From positions 1 through 58,587 of the forward strand of contig BTRG01000007.1 in the NCBI GenBank assembly GCA_036986275.1: a stretch of DNA of 58,587 bases. The letters are read 5' to 3'. Origin of the DNA: BTRG01 sp036986275. Its GTDB lineage: Bacteria; Pseudomonadota; Gammaproteobacteria; Acidiferrobacterales; SZUA-150. Position 1 is the stretch's first letter, and each line of letters begins with the position of its first letter. Shown here one piece after another: positions 1 through 7,043 of the stretch. A program made the translations under genes and the position numbers. A model generated the notes under the pieces. It saw only the letters and a program-made list of their open reading frames with translations. It ran no database searches and was not told where the DNA came from.

Positions 1-1344
1 CTAGCCTGCCGAAGTGTCGAGAGTGCTGTCATCCGTTATCATGTGGCGCACATAGGCCTCATCGCGCATCTGTCGTATCCATTGTTGGTAACGCTCTTCT
101 GCCTTGCGCGAATGAATTTGTTTTCTGGCTTCGGTCCGATCCAGTTCCTGGCCGATGTCTTTCTGTCGGCGTTCCAAAACCTGAATGATATGCCAGCCGA
201 AACGACTCTTTGTGGGTTTGCTCAGTTCCTTTGGCTTCAGTGCATCCAGGGCCTTTTCGAATGCAGCCACGGTCTGTCCCGGATTTATCCAGCCCAGATT
301 ACCGCCATCGGCCGCGGAGACCGCATCCTCGGAATGTGCCTTGGCGATGGCGGCAAAATCATCGCCACTGAGCAGGCGCTCATAGAGTTCGGTAATCTTG
401 CGCCGGGTGGCGTTATTGTCCTGTATTGCCGTGGGCCTCATCAGGATATGGCGCGCCAGTGTTTGCGTGACGTTCTTGTGTTTTTTACTGCTGCGGCGTT
501 CGTTTAGCTTGAGAATATGAAAACCGTTGGCGCTTTGTAATATCCCGCTGAACTGTCCGGCCTCGAGATTCTCCAGCGCTCTGACAAAAAGATCAGGTAG
601 CTGGCCGGCGCTTCGCCAGCCCAGGTTACCGCCTTCCAGGGCTTCCTTACTCTTGGAGTAGGCAATTGCCGTGGCTTCGAAGTCAGCCCCTTCGACCAAA
701 ATAGCCAGGATTTTCTCTGCAAGCTGTCGGGTCTTGCTGATGTTGTCCGCAGATGCTTCTTCCGGTATGGGTACCATGATATGCGATAAGTCATAGGAAT
801 CATTCGCACCCAGCAGTTTGCTGCGTGATTCCAGAAAGAAATCAACCTCGCTTTCGCTGACCCGTACACGGCGGTTAACCATGCGCTCCGTGAGTTGCTG
901 TATCAGTACCATGTCGCGTACACGATTGCGGTAACTAAGGAGGTCGATACCATCTTTCTTGATTTCGTTGAGTAAGCTTTCGCGAGCCACCTTATTTCGT
1001 TCGGCAATTAAATTGATTTGTTTATCGATATCAGATTCACTAATACGTATGCCACGCGACTGCGCTATCTGCGTCTGTATGCGATCCAGTATCAGGCGTT
1101 CGAGTAGTTGTTCACGCAAGAGCTTATCGGCAGGGATTTTTATTTTTTGTGATTGCAGCTGCTTTTTGGTCTGGCGCAGCCGTGCATTCAGCTCAGTCTG
1201 GGTGATGACATCATCATTGACTATGGTCAGGATGCGATCGACGTCTTCTATGGCCACGGCCAAAGACGCGAAAATATTGCTGATGAGAAGAAATGTCGCC
1301 AGGAAAAGTGAATGCCTGACTGGGGTGCGAAGAGAACGTAACAT
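1..1344 (-). CDS. surA: Periplasmic peptidyl-prolyl isomerase/chaperone SurA
   Basis: SurA escorts unfolded outer-membrane proteins through the periplasm to the BAM complex. The protein of about 447 residues has a signal-peptide-like hydrophobic stretch directly after the start, an N-terminal chaperone region (VDRILTIVNDDVIT is the usual SurA opening), and two parvulin-type PPIase domains, each carrying the G-GNLGW motif and a closing HI(L/I) strand (GFHILKL, GWHIIQV). The frame is open 25 codons further upstream, but I chose the ATG at 1344 because it sits just before the basic-plus-hydrophobic signal peptide. The stop is at bases 1-3, so the gene is complete. It lies 113 bp downstream of lptD on the same strand, the conserved lptD-surA order; pdxA and rsmA would be expected past the left edge. 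Length and domain order are normal for the family. Confidence 0.95.
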   Translation of the reverse strand: MLRSLRTPVRHSLFLATFLLISNIFASLAVAIEDVDRILTIVNDDVITQTELNARLRQTKKQLQSQKIKIPADKLLREQLLERLILDRIQTQIAQSRGIRISESDIDKQINLIAERNKVARESLLNEIKKDGIDLLSYRNRVRDMVLIQQLTERMVNRRVRVSESEVDFFLESRSKLLGANDSYDLSHIMVPIPEEASADNISKTRQLAEKILAILVEGADFEATAIAYSKSKEALEGGNLGWRSAGQLPDLFVRALENLEAGQFSGILQSANGFHILKLNERRSSKKHKNVTQTLARHILMRPTAIQDNNATRRKITELYERLLSGDDFAAIAKAHSEDAVSAADGGNLGWINPGQTVAAFEKALDALKPKELSKPTKSRFGWHIIQVLERRQKDIGQELDRTEARKQIHSRKAEERYQQWIRQMRDEAYVRHMITDDSTLDTSAG

Positions 1345-1425
1345 GGCTGGCAATGGTTTTGGATAAAACGGTCTGCGAGCATAGCATGAACCCGGCGATG
1401 GTTGTGCGAGATCATGCATGTTCCG

Positions 1426-1452
1426 GGAAGCTCTGAATTAATCAGAGCTTCC
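1426..1452 (-). other. Perfect 11-bp stem-loop between lptD and surA
   Basis: GGAAGCTCTGA (1426-1436) pairs exactly with TCAGAGCTTCC (1442-1452) around a 5-nt loop, six bases past the lptD stop codon. No run of U follows on the minus strand, so it is not a standard intrinsic terminator. It may be an RNA-processing or stabilising hairpin that sets the lptD:surA mRNA ratio. That role is inference. Confidence 0.5.
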
Positions 1453-1457
1453 TTAGT

Positions 1458-3680
1458 TTAATTCTGCGTGAAAAACAGGCCTTGTTCCAGGGGGTTTTTC
1501 GGTCGGCTGCCAACCTCGGCCAGTCGCGATAGTTCCAGTTGCAGCATGAAGGTGTCTATCTGATCGCCGTTGCTGGACAGACGACGATTGACGAAACCTC
1601 GTAGCGCCCAGCAACAGGCCTGGCGGAATTCCAGGCCTGCATAGGACTCAAGATTTTGCTGTTCCTTGGCGGAGTAGTTCCAGCGCGCCATTGCGGTCCA
1701 GTGTGTCCACGCAGGCCACTGCAGAGATACATCCCATTGTTCCTGGTTATCTTTAATCAAACGATAACCGGCATTGAAGATGGTGTCGGCACGGGGCTGG
1801 TATTGCAGGTAGGCGCTACTCTTGCGAACCACGTCTTCATCAGTATCCCACTGCAGGCTGGCCCGAGCATACCAATTTAGACGTAAATTCATGCCCAGTT
1901 CTGCGATATAATCCGATCGCGTCTGGCTGATTGTGCCGGCTGGAAGGTTTACTTCACGATCGGCAAAATAAAAAATCTCACCTATGCTCAGACGCATGCG
2001 TTCGCTACCACTGCTACCATCGAGTATGCGTGTGGTTAGCGCTGCCGTGAGCTGGTTGGCATCACCGAAGCGATCGCCGCCTACAAATCGATTCTCGCGA
2101 AACAGACTGGCAAAAGTGAAGTCCGGCAAGCTGGTATCAAAACCAGGCAGATTGTCCTGATCTTGCCGTGAGGCATAGAGATAAAACAGGCGCGGTTCCA
2201 GTGTCTGGGTGTAGGGGCGATGAAACCAGCGGGTCTCGCGATCAAAATAGATGCCAGTATCCAGGCTGGCAAAGCCCACAGTCGTATCCTGTTGTGCTTC
2301 AAAGCCGACGCTGCGTTGTTCCTCTGGCGTGGATTCAAGATTATAGGCCCAGTAACGCGCCCCTAACCGTGGAACCAAAAATCCCCAGCTACGGGTAAAA
2401 GGCAGGCTCACATCAGGTTGTACACGAAAACGATAACCGGTGATGCTGTTCTCACGGACGAAGTTGGTGACCTCCGCATCGCCATTAAAATTAAATTGAT
2501 TGGGTTTAATGCGGGGCGCGGTATACACCCTAAGCTGCGGCAGCATGGCATAAGGTTTCTGTGTTGCCGGCAGTTGATCGTCCAGTGTTTGATAACCGAG
2601 GGCTTGGCCGATAAAGCGCCAGTTGTCTGCACGGTAACGAGCCTCAATCTTTTTAAGCAAATGGGTCTTGCTGGTGACATCGAGATAATTGCCAAAGTCA
2701 TCCATGTAATCGCGATCCGAAGCCCAGTTAAGATCTATGTTTGCTGACCAGGCTTCACCCAGGCGATGTTGAGTTTTCAGGCTGGCTGATCCGCGATCCG
2801 CATCGTATTCGCGGTCATTGGGCAAATAGGCGCCTGCGAATTTTCCAGAAAAGTGCTTACCCAGAAAACGCAATTCATTTTCCAGTTGCAGGCCACGTTT
2901 ACTCAGTAGCCGCGGTGTCAAGGTGTCGTCCATCTGCGGGGCGATATTGAAGTAGTACGGGACAGCCAGGGTAGTGCCCAGCTTGCCGGAGCCGCCTATT
3001 TCCGGTGCCATGAAGCCGGACTTACGTTGTCCGGAAAGCGGGAAGTCGAGATAGGGCCAATAAAACAACGGCACATGATAGAAACGCATGACTGCGTGAC
3101 GGGCAATACCGATATCCTGCACCTTATCCAGCTCTAGACGGTTTACTGACAGATACCAGTCATCACGTCCTTCAGGGCAAGTTGTGTAACGCACATCCTT
3201 CAGTAACAGCAGGTTCTTGTTTTTGATTGTAATGGCCTGCGCATCGCCATGGCCCAGACCGGTAAGCGCGTAGTCACTGAAGCCAGTGTTACCCGAATGT
3301 TGCTTGAGATTATAGCTCAGAACGTCGGTGTTAAAACGATGGCCCTCTTCGGTAAGCAGGCTGACATGACCCTCAGCCGTGAGTTGTTCTTTTTCCTTGT
3401 TGTAATGCAGGCGATCGGCATTGACCTTGGTATTGCCCTGTTTCAGTTCTACTTTGTCAGAAAAGGTGACCTCATTGCGGCCCTGGATTTCGGCCTTTTG
3501 TGCCTGAATGGTAATGGGCAGGTTTTGTTGTGCAGGCACCGCGGTTGATGTAGCTACGCACGCGGTTTTATCGCTACCATAGGCCATCGTGACCATGCTC
3601 AATATCAGCAGCAAACCAACAATCTGTGCCGACCCGGGGGGCGCATAGGATGTCTTTTTCAACGACATTGAAAATTGCAT
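1458..3680 (-). CDS. lptD: LPS-assembly outer-membrane protein LptD
   Basis: LptD is the outer-membrane beta-barrel that, with the LptE lipoprotein, inserts lipopolysaccharide into the outer leaflet. The protein is about 740 residues. It starts with a signal peptide, then an OstA/LptA-like beta-jellyroll (QAQKAEIQGRNEVTFSDKV through LTAEGHVSL), then the barrel with the family marker YFNIAPQMDDTLTPRLLSKRG near residue 230 and a C-terminal barrel ending FFTQN. Cysteines occur both early and in the C-terminal half (EFRQACCWALRG), consistent with the inter-domain disulfides of LptD. The open frame extends about 100 codons further upstream into amgK; I chose the ATG at 3680 because it directly precedes the signal peptide. 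A second ATG at 3668 is possible. It is divergent from amgK with a 60-bp gap, and surA follows. Confidence 0.95.
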   Translation of the reverse strand: MQFSMSLKKTSYAPPGSAQIVGLLLILSMVTMAYGSDKTACVATSTAVPAQQNLPITIQAQKAEIQGRNEVTFSDKVELKQGNTKVNADRLHYNKEKEQLTAEGHVSLLTEEGHRFNTDVLSYNLKQHSGNTGFSDYALTGLGHGDAQAITIKNKNLLLLKDVRYTTCPEGRDDWYLSVNRLELDKVQDIGIARHAVMRFYHVPLFYWPYLDFPLSGQRKSGFMAPEIGGSGKLGTTLAVPYYFNIAPQMDDTLTPRLLSKRGLQLENELRFLGKHFSGKFAGAYLPNDREYDADRGSASLKTQHRLGEAWSANIDLNWASDRDYMDDFGNYLDVTSKTHLLKKIEARYRADNWRFIGQALGYQTLDDQLPATQKPYAMLPQLRVYTAPRIKPNQFNFNGDAEVTNFVRENSITGYRFRVQPDVSLPFTRSWGFLVPRLGARYWAYNLESTPEEQRSVGFEAQQDTTVGFASLDTGIYFDRETRWFHRPYTQTLEPRLFYLYASRQDQDNLPGFDTSLPDFTFASLFRENRFVGGDRFGDANQLTAALTTRILDGSSGSERMRLSIGEIFYFADREVNLPAGTISQTRSDYIAELGMNLRLNWYARASLQWDTDEDVVRKSSAYLQYQPRADTIFNAGYRLIKDNQEQWDVSLQWPAWTHWTAMARWNYSAKEQQNLESYAGLEFRQACCWALRGFVNRRLSSNGDQIDTFMLQLELSRLAEVGSRPKNPLEQGLFFTQN

Positions 3681-3740
3681 AGAATGTTGATCATATCGTG
3701 CATCTTGCCAGACCGGGCTCACATTTAAAAAGGGCGAACA
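3681..3740. promoter_or_regulatory. Divergent lptD / amgK start region
   Basis: Only 60 bp separate the lptD ATG (3680, minus strand) from the amgK GTG (3741, plus strand), so any promoters must overlap each other or the coding regions. I see no convincing -35/-10 pair. A weak purine-rich stretch (AAAAAGGGCGAA) precedes the amgK GTG. Confidence 0.4.
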
Positions 3741-4721
3741 GTGGATTCCAGACTTGAACAACTGAAGACATGGCTGATTGAAATTCTGGGCACATCCGTT
3801 TTTACATTGACTCCCGCATCGGCCGATGCCAGCTTCAGGCGCTACTTTCGCGTCGTTGTCGACGGGCCAACCTATATTGCCATGGACGCGCCACCGGACA
3901 AGGAGGCCCTGGAGCCCTTTTGTCGTATTGCCCGGCGCTGGCGCGACACCGGTCTGAATGTGCCGGAGATATTTCATCGCAATGATAAGCAAGGGTTTCT
4001 ACTGCTCAGTGATCTGGGGAATAAGGTCTATCTGGATCAATTGCGGGCTGACAATGCAGATATGCTGTATGCAGACGCCATGGCGTCCTTGTGTCGATTG
4101 CAGGTGGCAACAACAAGCCAGGAAAATTTTTTACCACCTTATGACGCCGTCCTGCTGGATGCCGAGATGCAGCTTTTCCCCGATTGGTATCTCATGCATG
4201 AACTGGGTGCGAGTCTGACCACTGAACAATCCAGCAGCCTGGCACAAGTGTTTGCCTTGTTGAGAGAAAATGCCCTGGTGCAACCCCGGGTATGGGTGCA
4301 TCGGGATTATCACTCACGCAACCTTATGGTGACGAATACACAGTCCCCCGGCATCCTTGATTTTCAGGATGCAGTGCTGGGTCCGGTGACCTACGATCTC
4401 GTATCCTTATTAAAGGACTGCTATATCGCCTGGCCACGCGAGCGTGTTCTCGGGTGGGTCCGTGATTATTACTCGCGCATTAAAGAATCGGGTGTACCGG
4501 TATCGGCTGGGGTGGAAGAGTTTATACGGTGGTTTGATTTGATGGGTGTACAGCGTCATTTGAAGGCGACAGGTATTTTCGCACGGCTTTATCACCGGGA
4601 CAGTAAGCCAGGTTATTTAAACGATATTCCACGTATCCTGGCCTACATTGAGGAAGTCGGTCAGGATTATCCTGAGGTCAGGCCTTTGGTTACATTGTTA
4701 TCAGCATTGAAGTCCGGATGA
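3741..4721 (+). CDS. amgK: N-acetylmuramate/N-acetylglucosamine kinase AmgK
   Basis: AmgK phosphorylates the anomeric hydroxyl of MurNAc (and GlcNAc) in the cell-wall recycling route that bypasses de novo UDP-MurNAc synthesis. The 326-residue protein has the aminoglycoside-phosphotransferase/choline-kinase fold: an N-terminal lobe, then the catalytic loop HRDYHSRNLM near residue 190 (H-x-D-x-H-x-x-N) and the metal-binding ILDFQDAVLGP. These are the residues expected of an active enzyme. The start is a GTG. Its stop overlaps the murU start in an ATGA, so the pair should be translationally coupled, as in other gammaproteobacteria and pseudomonads. The assignment rests on family and neighbour. 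Confidence 0.9.
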   Translation: MDSRLEQLKTWLIEILGTSVFTLTPASADASFRRYFRVVVDGPTYIAMDAPPDKEALEPFCRIARRWRDTGLNVPEIFHRNDKQGFLLLSDLGNKVYLDQLRADNADMLYADAMASLCRLQVATTSQENFLPPYDAVLLDAEMQLFPDWYLMHELGASLTTEQSSSLAQVFALLRENALVQPRVWVHRDYHSRNLMVTNTQSPGILDFQDAVLGPVTYDLVSLLKDCYIAWPRERVLGWVRDYYSRIKESGVPVSAGVEEFIRWFDLMGVQRHLKATGIFARLYHRDSKPGYLNDIPRILAYIEEVGQDYPEVRPLVTLLSALKSG

Positions 4722-5404
4722 CCATGAAAAACTACGGTATGAAAGTCATGATACTGGCTGCTGGTGTGGGTGAGCGCATGCGCCCTTTAACCGACACCAC
4801 CCCCAAACCCTTGCTGGAAATAGGCGGCAAACCCATGATCGTACGCCTGTTACAGCAGCTGGTGGCTGCGGGTTACTCTGATTTCGTAATCAATCATGCT
4901 CATCTTGGTCAGCAAATCGTCGATTGTCTCGGTGATGGCAGTGCCTATTCAGCCAATATTCAGTACTCACCCGAAACTGAAGGCGGGTTGGAAACCGGTG
5001 GCGGAATTGTTCAGGCCTTGCCTTTGCTGGGGGCGGAGGCCTTTGTGGTGGTCAATGGTGATATCTGGACGGACTATCCCTTTGGACAATTACCGGAAAC
5101 CCTGAGCAGTCTTGCCCATCTTGTGTTGGTGGATAACCCGAACCATCATCCTGAGGGTGATTTCAGTTTGCAGGGTGGGAACGTGCGGGCGACAGGTACA
5201 GGCAGGCTAACCTATAGTGGAATCGGTGTTTACCGCCCCACCTTGTTTGCTGGGTGTGGGCCGGAGAAATTTCCGCTTGCTCCTTTGTTGCGCAGGGCCA
5301 TGCAGCAGAATAGTGTGACAGGTGAATACTATGTCGGCTGTTGGGAAGATGTGGGTACACCGGAACGGTTGCGGACATTGAATGCCTCTCTGTTTGAAAA
5401 TTAA
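4718..5404 (+). CDS. murU: N-acetylmuramate-1-phosphate uridylyltransferase MurU
   Basis: MurU converts MurNAc-1-phosphate and UTP to UDP-MurNAc, finishing the AmgK-MurU recycling bypass; the enzyme is cytoplasmic. The 228-residue protein is a small nucleotidyltransferase with the signature GVGERMRPLTDTTPKPLLEIGGKP at residues ~15-38, the ETEGGLETGGGI segment near residue 90, the metal-binding VVNGDIWTDYP and the closing YYVGCWEDVGTPERL. The first ATG (4718) overlaps the amgK stop; ATGs at 4724 and 4739 would give the shorter N-terminus seen in some homologues, and none has a strong Shine-Dalgarno sequence. No obvious intrinsic terminator follows on this strand, only an A/T-rich stretch. Confidence 0.92.
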   Translation: MTMKNYGMKVMILAAGVGERMRPLTDTTPKPLLEIGGKPMIVRLLQQLVAAGYSDFVINHAHLGQQIVDCLGDGSAYSANIQYSPETEGGLETGGGIVQALPLLGAEAFVVVNGDIWTDYPFGQLPETLSSLAHLVLVDNPNHHPEGDFSLQGGNVRATGTGRLTYSGIGVYRPTLFAGCGPEKFPLAPLLRRAMQQNSVTGEYYVGCWEDVGTPERLRTLNASLFEN

Positions 5405-5474
5405 TGCCTTACACCAAGTATTATTTATTAATAATAAACACAGTTTATTAGTTTCTGGGGGTTTTCAGTAGGCA

Positions 5475-5516
5475 TAAAAAAACCGGTAGTGGGTGTTGAT
5501 GCCCGACTACCGGTTT
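5475..5516 (-). terminator. Intrinsic terminator of the lysine-repeat gene
   Basis: AAACCGGTAGT (5480-5490) pairs with ACTACCGGTTT (5506-5516). Read on the minus strand the stem is followed by a run of seven T (plus-strand A at 5475-5481). It lies 20 bp past the stop of the lysine-rich gene. The stem could also slow plus-strand transcription coming from murU. Confidence 0.8.
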
Positions 5517-5538
5517 GAAGGCTACTGCTTAGCGTTTT

Positions 5539-5817
5539 TTACTTACGCTTTTTCCTTCTGGCCTTCTTTTTACTTTTCTTCTTGCTCTTTTTCTTGGATT
5601 TCTTCTTACTCTTCTTCTTAGACTTTTTCTTGCTCTTTTTCTTGGATTTCTTCTTACTCTTCTTCTTAGACTTTTTCTTGCTCTTTTTCTTGGATTTCTT
5701 CTTACTCTTCTTCTTCTTTGAGGCTTTCTTCTTGGTTACTTTCTTCTTAGAACTCTTGCGTTTAGAGGCCTTTCGCTTACCGGCCTTTTTCTTTGAGGCT
5801 TTCTTCTTGGTAGCCAT
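5539..5817 (-). CDS. Lysine-repeat, histone H1-like DNA-binding protein
   Basis: The protein is 92 residues and consists almost wholly of Lys, Ser, Ala and Arg: a degenerate N-terminal part (MATKKKASKKKAGKRK) followed by a near-perfect SKKK tetrapeptide repeat and an ARRKKRK tail. This matches the class of histone H1-like, AlgP/Hc-type bacterial nucleoid proteins whose basic tails bind DNA or RNA without sequence specificity. I cannot assign it to a named orthologue. The frame extends 18 codons upstream, but the ATG at 5817 has a good AGGAG seven bases before it. The coding strand contains 48-bp direct repeats, so copy number, and hence tail length, can change by slippage. It is followed by a strong terminator and preceded by a hairpin-rich leader or separate RNA. 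A DNA-compaction role is inference. Confidence 0.75.
   Translation of the reverse strand: MATKKKASKKKAGKRKASKRKSSKKKVTKKKASKKKKSKKKSKKKSKKKSKKKSKKKSKKKSKKKSKKKSKKKSKKKSKKKSKKKARRKKRK
5581..5714. repeat. 48-bp tandem repeat inside the lysine-rich gene (about 2.8 copies)
   Basis: Units 5581-5628 and 5629-5676 are identical, and 5677-5714 is a third, partial copy. Each unit encodes 16 residues of the SKKK pattern. Identical synonymous codons across the units point to recent duplication rather than selection on the protein alone. Confidence 0.85.
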
Positions 5818-5899
5818 GTGAATACTCCTTTGGGTTGTGGTTAGAGGACATCTACTACTTTGGGGGACCATACCAACGAGAAAGACGTGTCACATGGAC

Positions 5900-6190
5900 A
5901 TACAGAAAAGACAGCCACAATGGCTGTCTTCATCGACTTCCACACTAGTGAGTCCCATTTTGCCCCGCTTACGGGGCGCGCCGTGCCTGGTAGTGCGTCT
6001 TTACCAGGGCTTCGACAAAGCCGCGGTTGCATCAAAACCTTTGTCTTGCTCCGTTTTCAGAGTTACCTCTGTAACGTTTACATTTACCAACACAGAGTCT
6101 TTGTTGCGTTAAATCGTGACTGTTGTTGGCTCGTTTCAACTTTGTTTAAGTCAACTTCGTTTAAGTAAAACCGTATTAAACTGCTTACTA
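5900..6190 (-). ncRNA. Candidate structured RNA (or long leader) upstream of the lysine-repeat gene
   Basis: On the minus strand this stretch folds into consecutive perfect hairpins: GGCTT/AAGCC (6008-6022), CCTGGTA/TACCAGG (5986-6008), GCCCCG/CGGGGC (5962-5977) and a last stem AAGACAGCCA/TGGCTGTCTT (5909-5930) followed by TTTTCTGT. A promoter-like pair (6196-6223) lies just upstream. No open frame here looks protein-like. I checked by eye for tmRNA, RNase P, SRP and 6S hallmarks and found none. It could be a free RNA of about 280 nt or a 5' leader of the histone-like gene that ends in an attenuator. Confidence 0.4.
6137..6166. repeat. 15-bp tandem repeat, two copies
   Basis: CAACTTTGTTTAAGT (6137-6151) is followed directly by CAACTTCGTTTAAGT (6152-6166), one mismatch. 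It lies near the predicted 5' end of the candidate RNA and may form part of it or a protein-binding site. Confidence 0.6.
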
Positions 6191-6195
6191 AACTC

Positions 6196-6223
6196 TGTCT
6201 AGCACAGACACATACCGTGTCAA
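6196..6223 (-). promoter_or_regulatory. Sigma-70-like promoter reading toward the candidate RNA / lysine-repeat gene
   Basis: On the minus strand a perfect -35 TTGACA (plus 6218-6223) is followed after 16 bp by TAGACA (6196-6201), preceded by TGTGC, an extended -10-like context. The predicted start is near 6189. From there to the lysine-repeat ATG is about 370 nt, unusually long for a simple leader. Confidence 0.5.
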
Positions 6224-6331
6224 GGCGTAAATGTAATTACTAAAAATTAAAAATGCAAATTTTTTTACTAATTTTTTCTTTTCGTTATTCGTATTTGTCC
6301 TCTCAACTTGTTCCAGTTTGTTTATTTTTAT

Positions 6332-7006
6332 CTATCCGCACTTTGAGTCACCACAATTAAGACATGTCATACAGCCATCCATCTTGATAACGGCCTTGGT
6401 AAGACATTTGTTGCAAAGTTGGGATACGGGAGGAAAACTTTCTGCGGATTCATCCGTTTCTTCTCCCTTTTTCTGACTTGATTCAAACTCTGCACGTTTC
6501 GCAGCAAGAAATTGCTTCTGATGTTCATCTTCCTCTTCGTGAGCGATAAGGCCAATCATCTTCATATGACACTCAATAACATCACCGATTTCCGCAACAA
6601 GTGAGGGTGTGTACTTGCCTTTTTTGAAATAACCGCCTCTGGGATCAAAAACACTGCGCAATTCCTCTACCAGGAAGGTGACATCACCTCCTTTTCGGAA
6701 CACAGCGGAGATAATTCGTGTTAATGCAACAATCCACTGGAAGTGTTCCATACTTTTTGAGTTGATAAATACCTCAAACGGGCGGCGTTTTTCATGTTCT
6801 GTACCAGGATTAAGCACGATATCGTTAATTGTGACGTATAAGGCATGTTCAGTGAGAGGAGTTTTGATCTTGTAAGTACTACCCACCAGCATTTCCGGTC
6901 GTTCAAGCTTCTCGTGCATGTGCACGACATTACTTTCGGCCGCTGTTGTTGTCTCTTCTTTGACCACATCGTATCCGGTGATCTTGTTTTCCACTTTGAT
7001 GACCAT
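6332..7006 (-). CDS. nrdJb: Class II ribonucleotide reductase, small C-terminal chain NrdJb
   Basis: In organisms with a split B12-dependent RNR, NrdJb carries the C-terminal part that holds the redox cysteines passing electrons to the active site. The 224-residue protein has a TSCPD-type region (PFEVFINSKSMEHFQWIVALTRIISAVFRKGG, metal/allosteric-like fold) and ends in a cysteine-rich tail: CNKC, CMTC, LNCGDSKCG, seven Cys in 27 residues, fitting a zinc ribbon plus redox pair. It starts 37 bp after the nrdJa stop and is clearly co-transcribed. RBS AGGAGG precedes the ATG. No clear terminator follows; the downstream DNA is A/T-rich. Confidence 0.88.
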   Translation of the reverse strand: MVIKVENKITGYDVVKEETTTAAESNVVHMHEKLERPEMLVGSTYKIKTPLTEHALYVTINDIVLNPGTEHEKRRPFEVFINSKSMEHFQWIVALTRIISAVFRKGGDVTFLVEELRSVFDPRGGYFKKGKYTPSLVAEIGDVIECHMKMIGLIAHEEEDEHQKQFLAAKRAEFESSQKKGEETDESAESFPPVSQLCNKCLTKAVIKMDGCMTCLNCGDSKCG

Positions 7007-7043
7007 GACGGCATCCTCCTGTTATCTATTTTGCGCGACGGGC

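Noticed and set aside
5582..5821. Open frame on the plus strand through the lysine-repeat gene, giving a Phe/Leu-rich peptide
   Set aside because: It is the exact antisense of a lysine-codon repeat; AAG/AAA codons always give open Leu/Phe frames on the other strand, and it has no ribosome-binding site.
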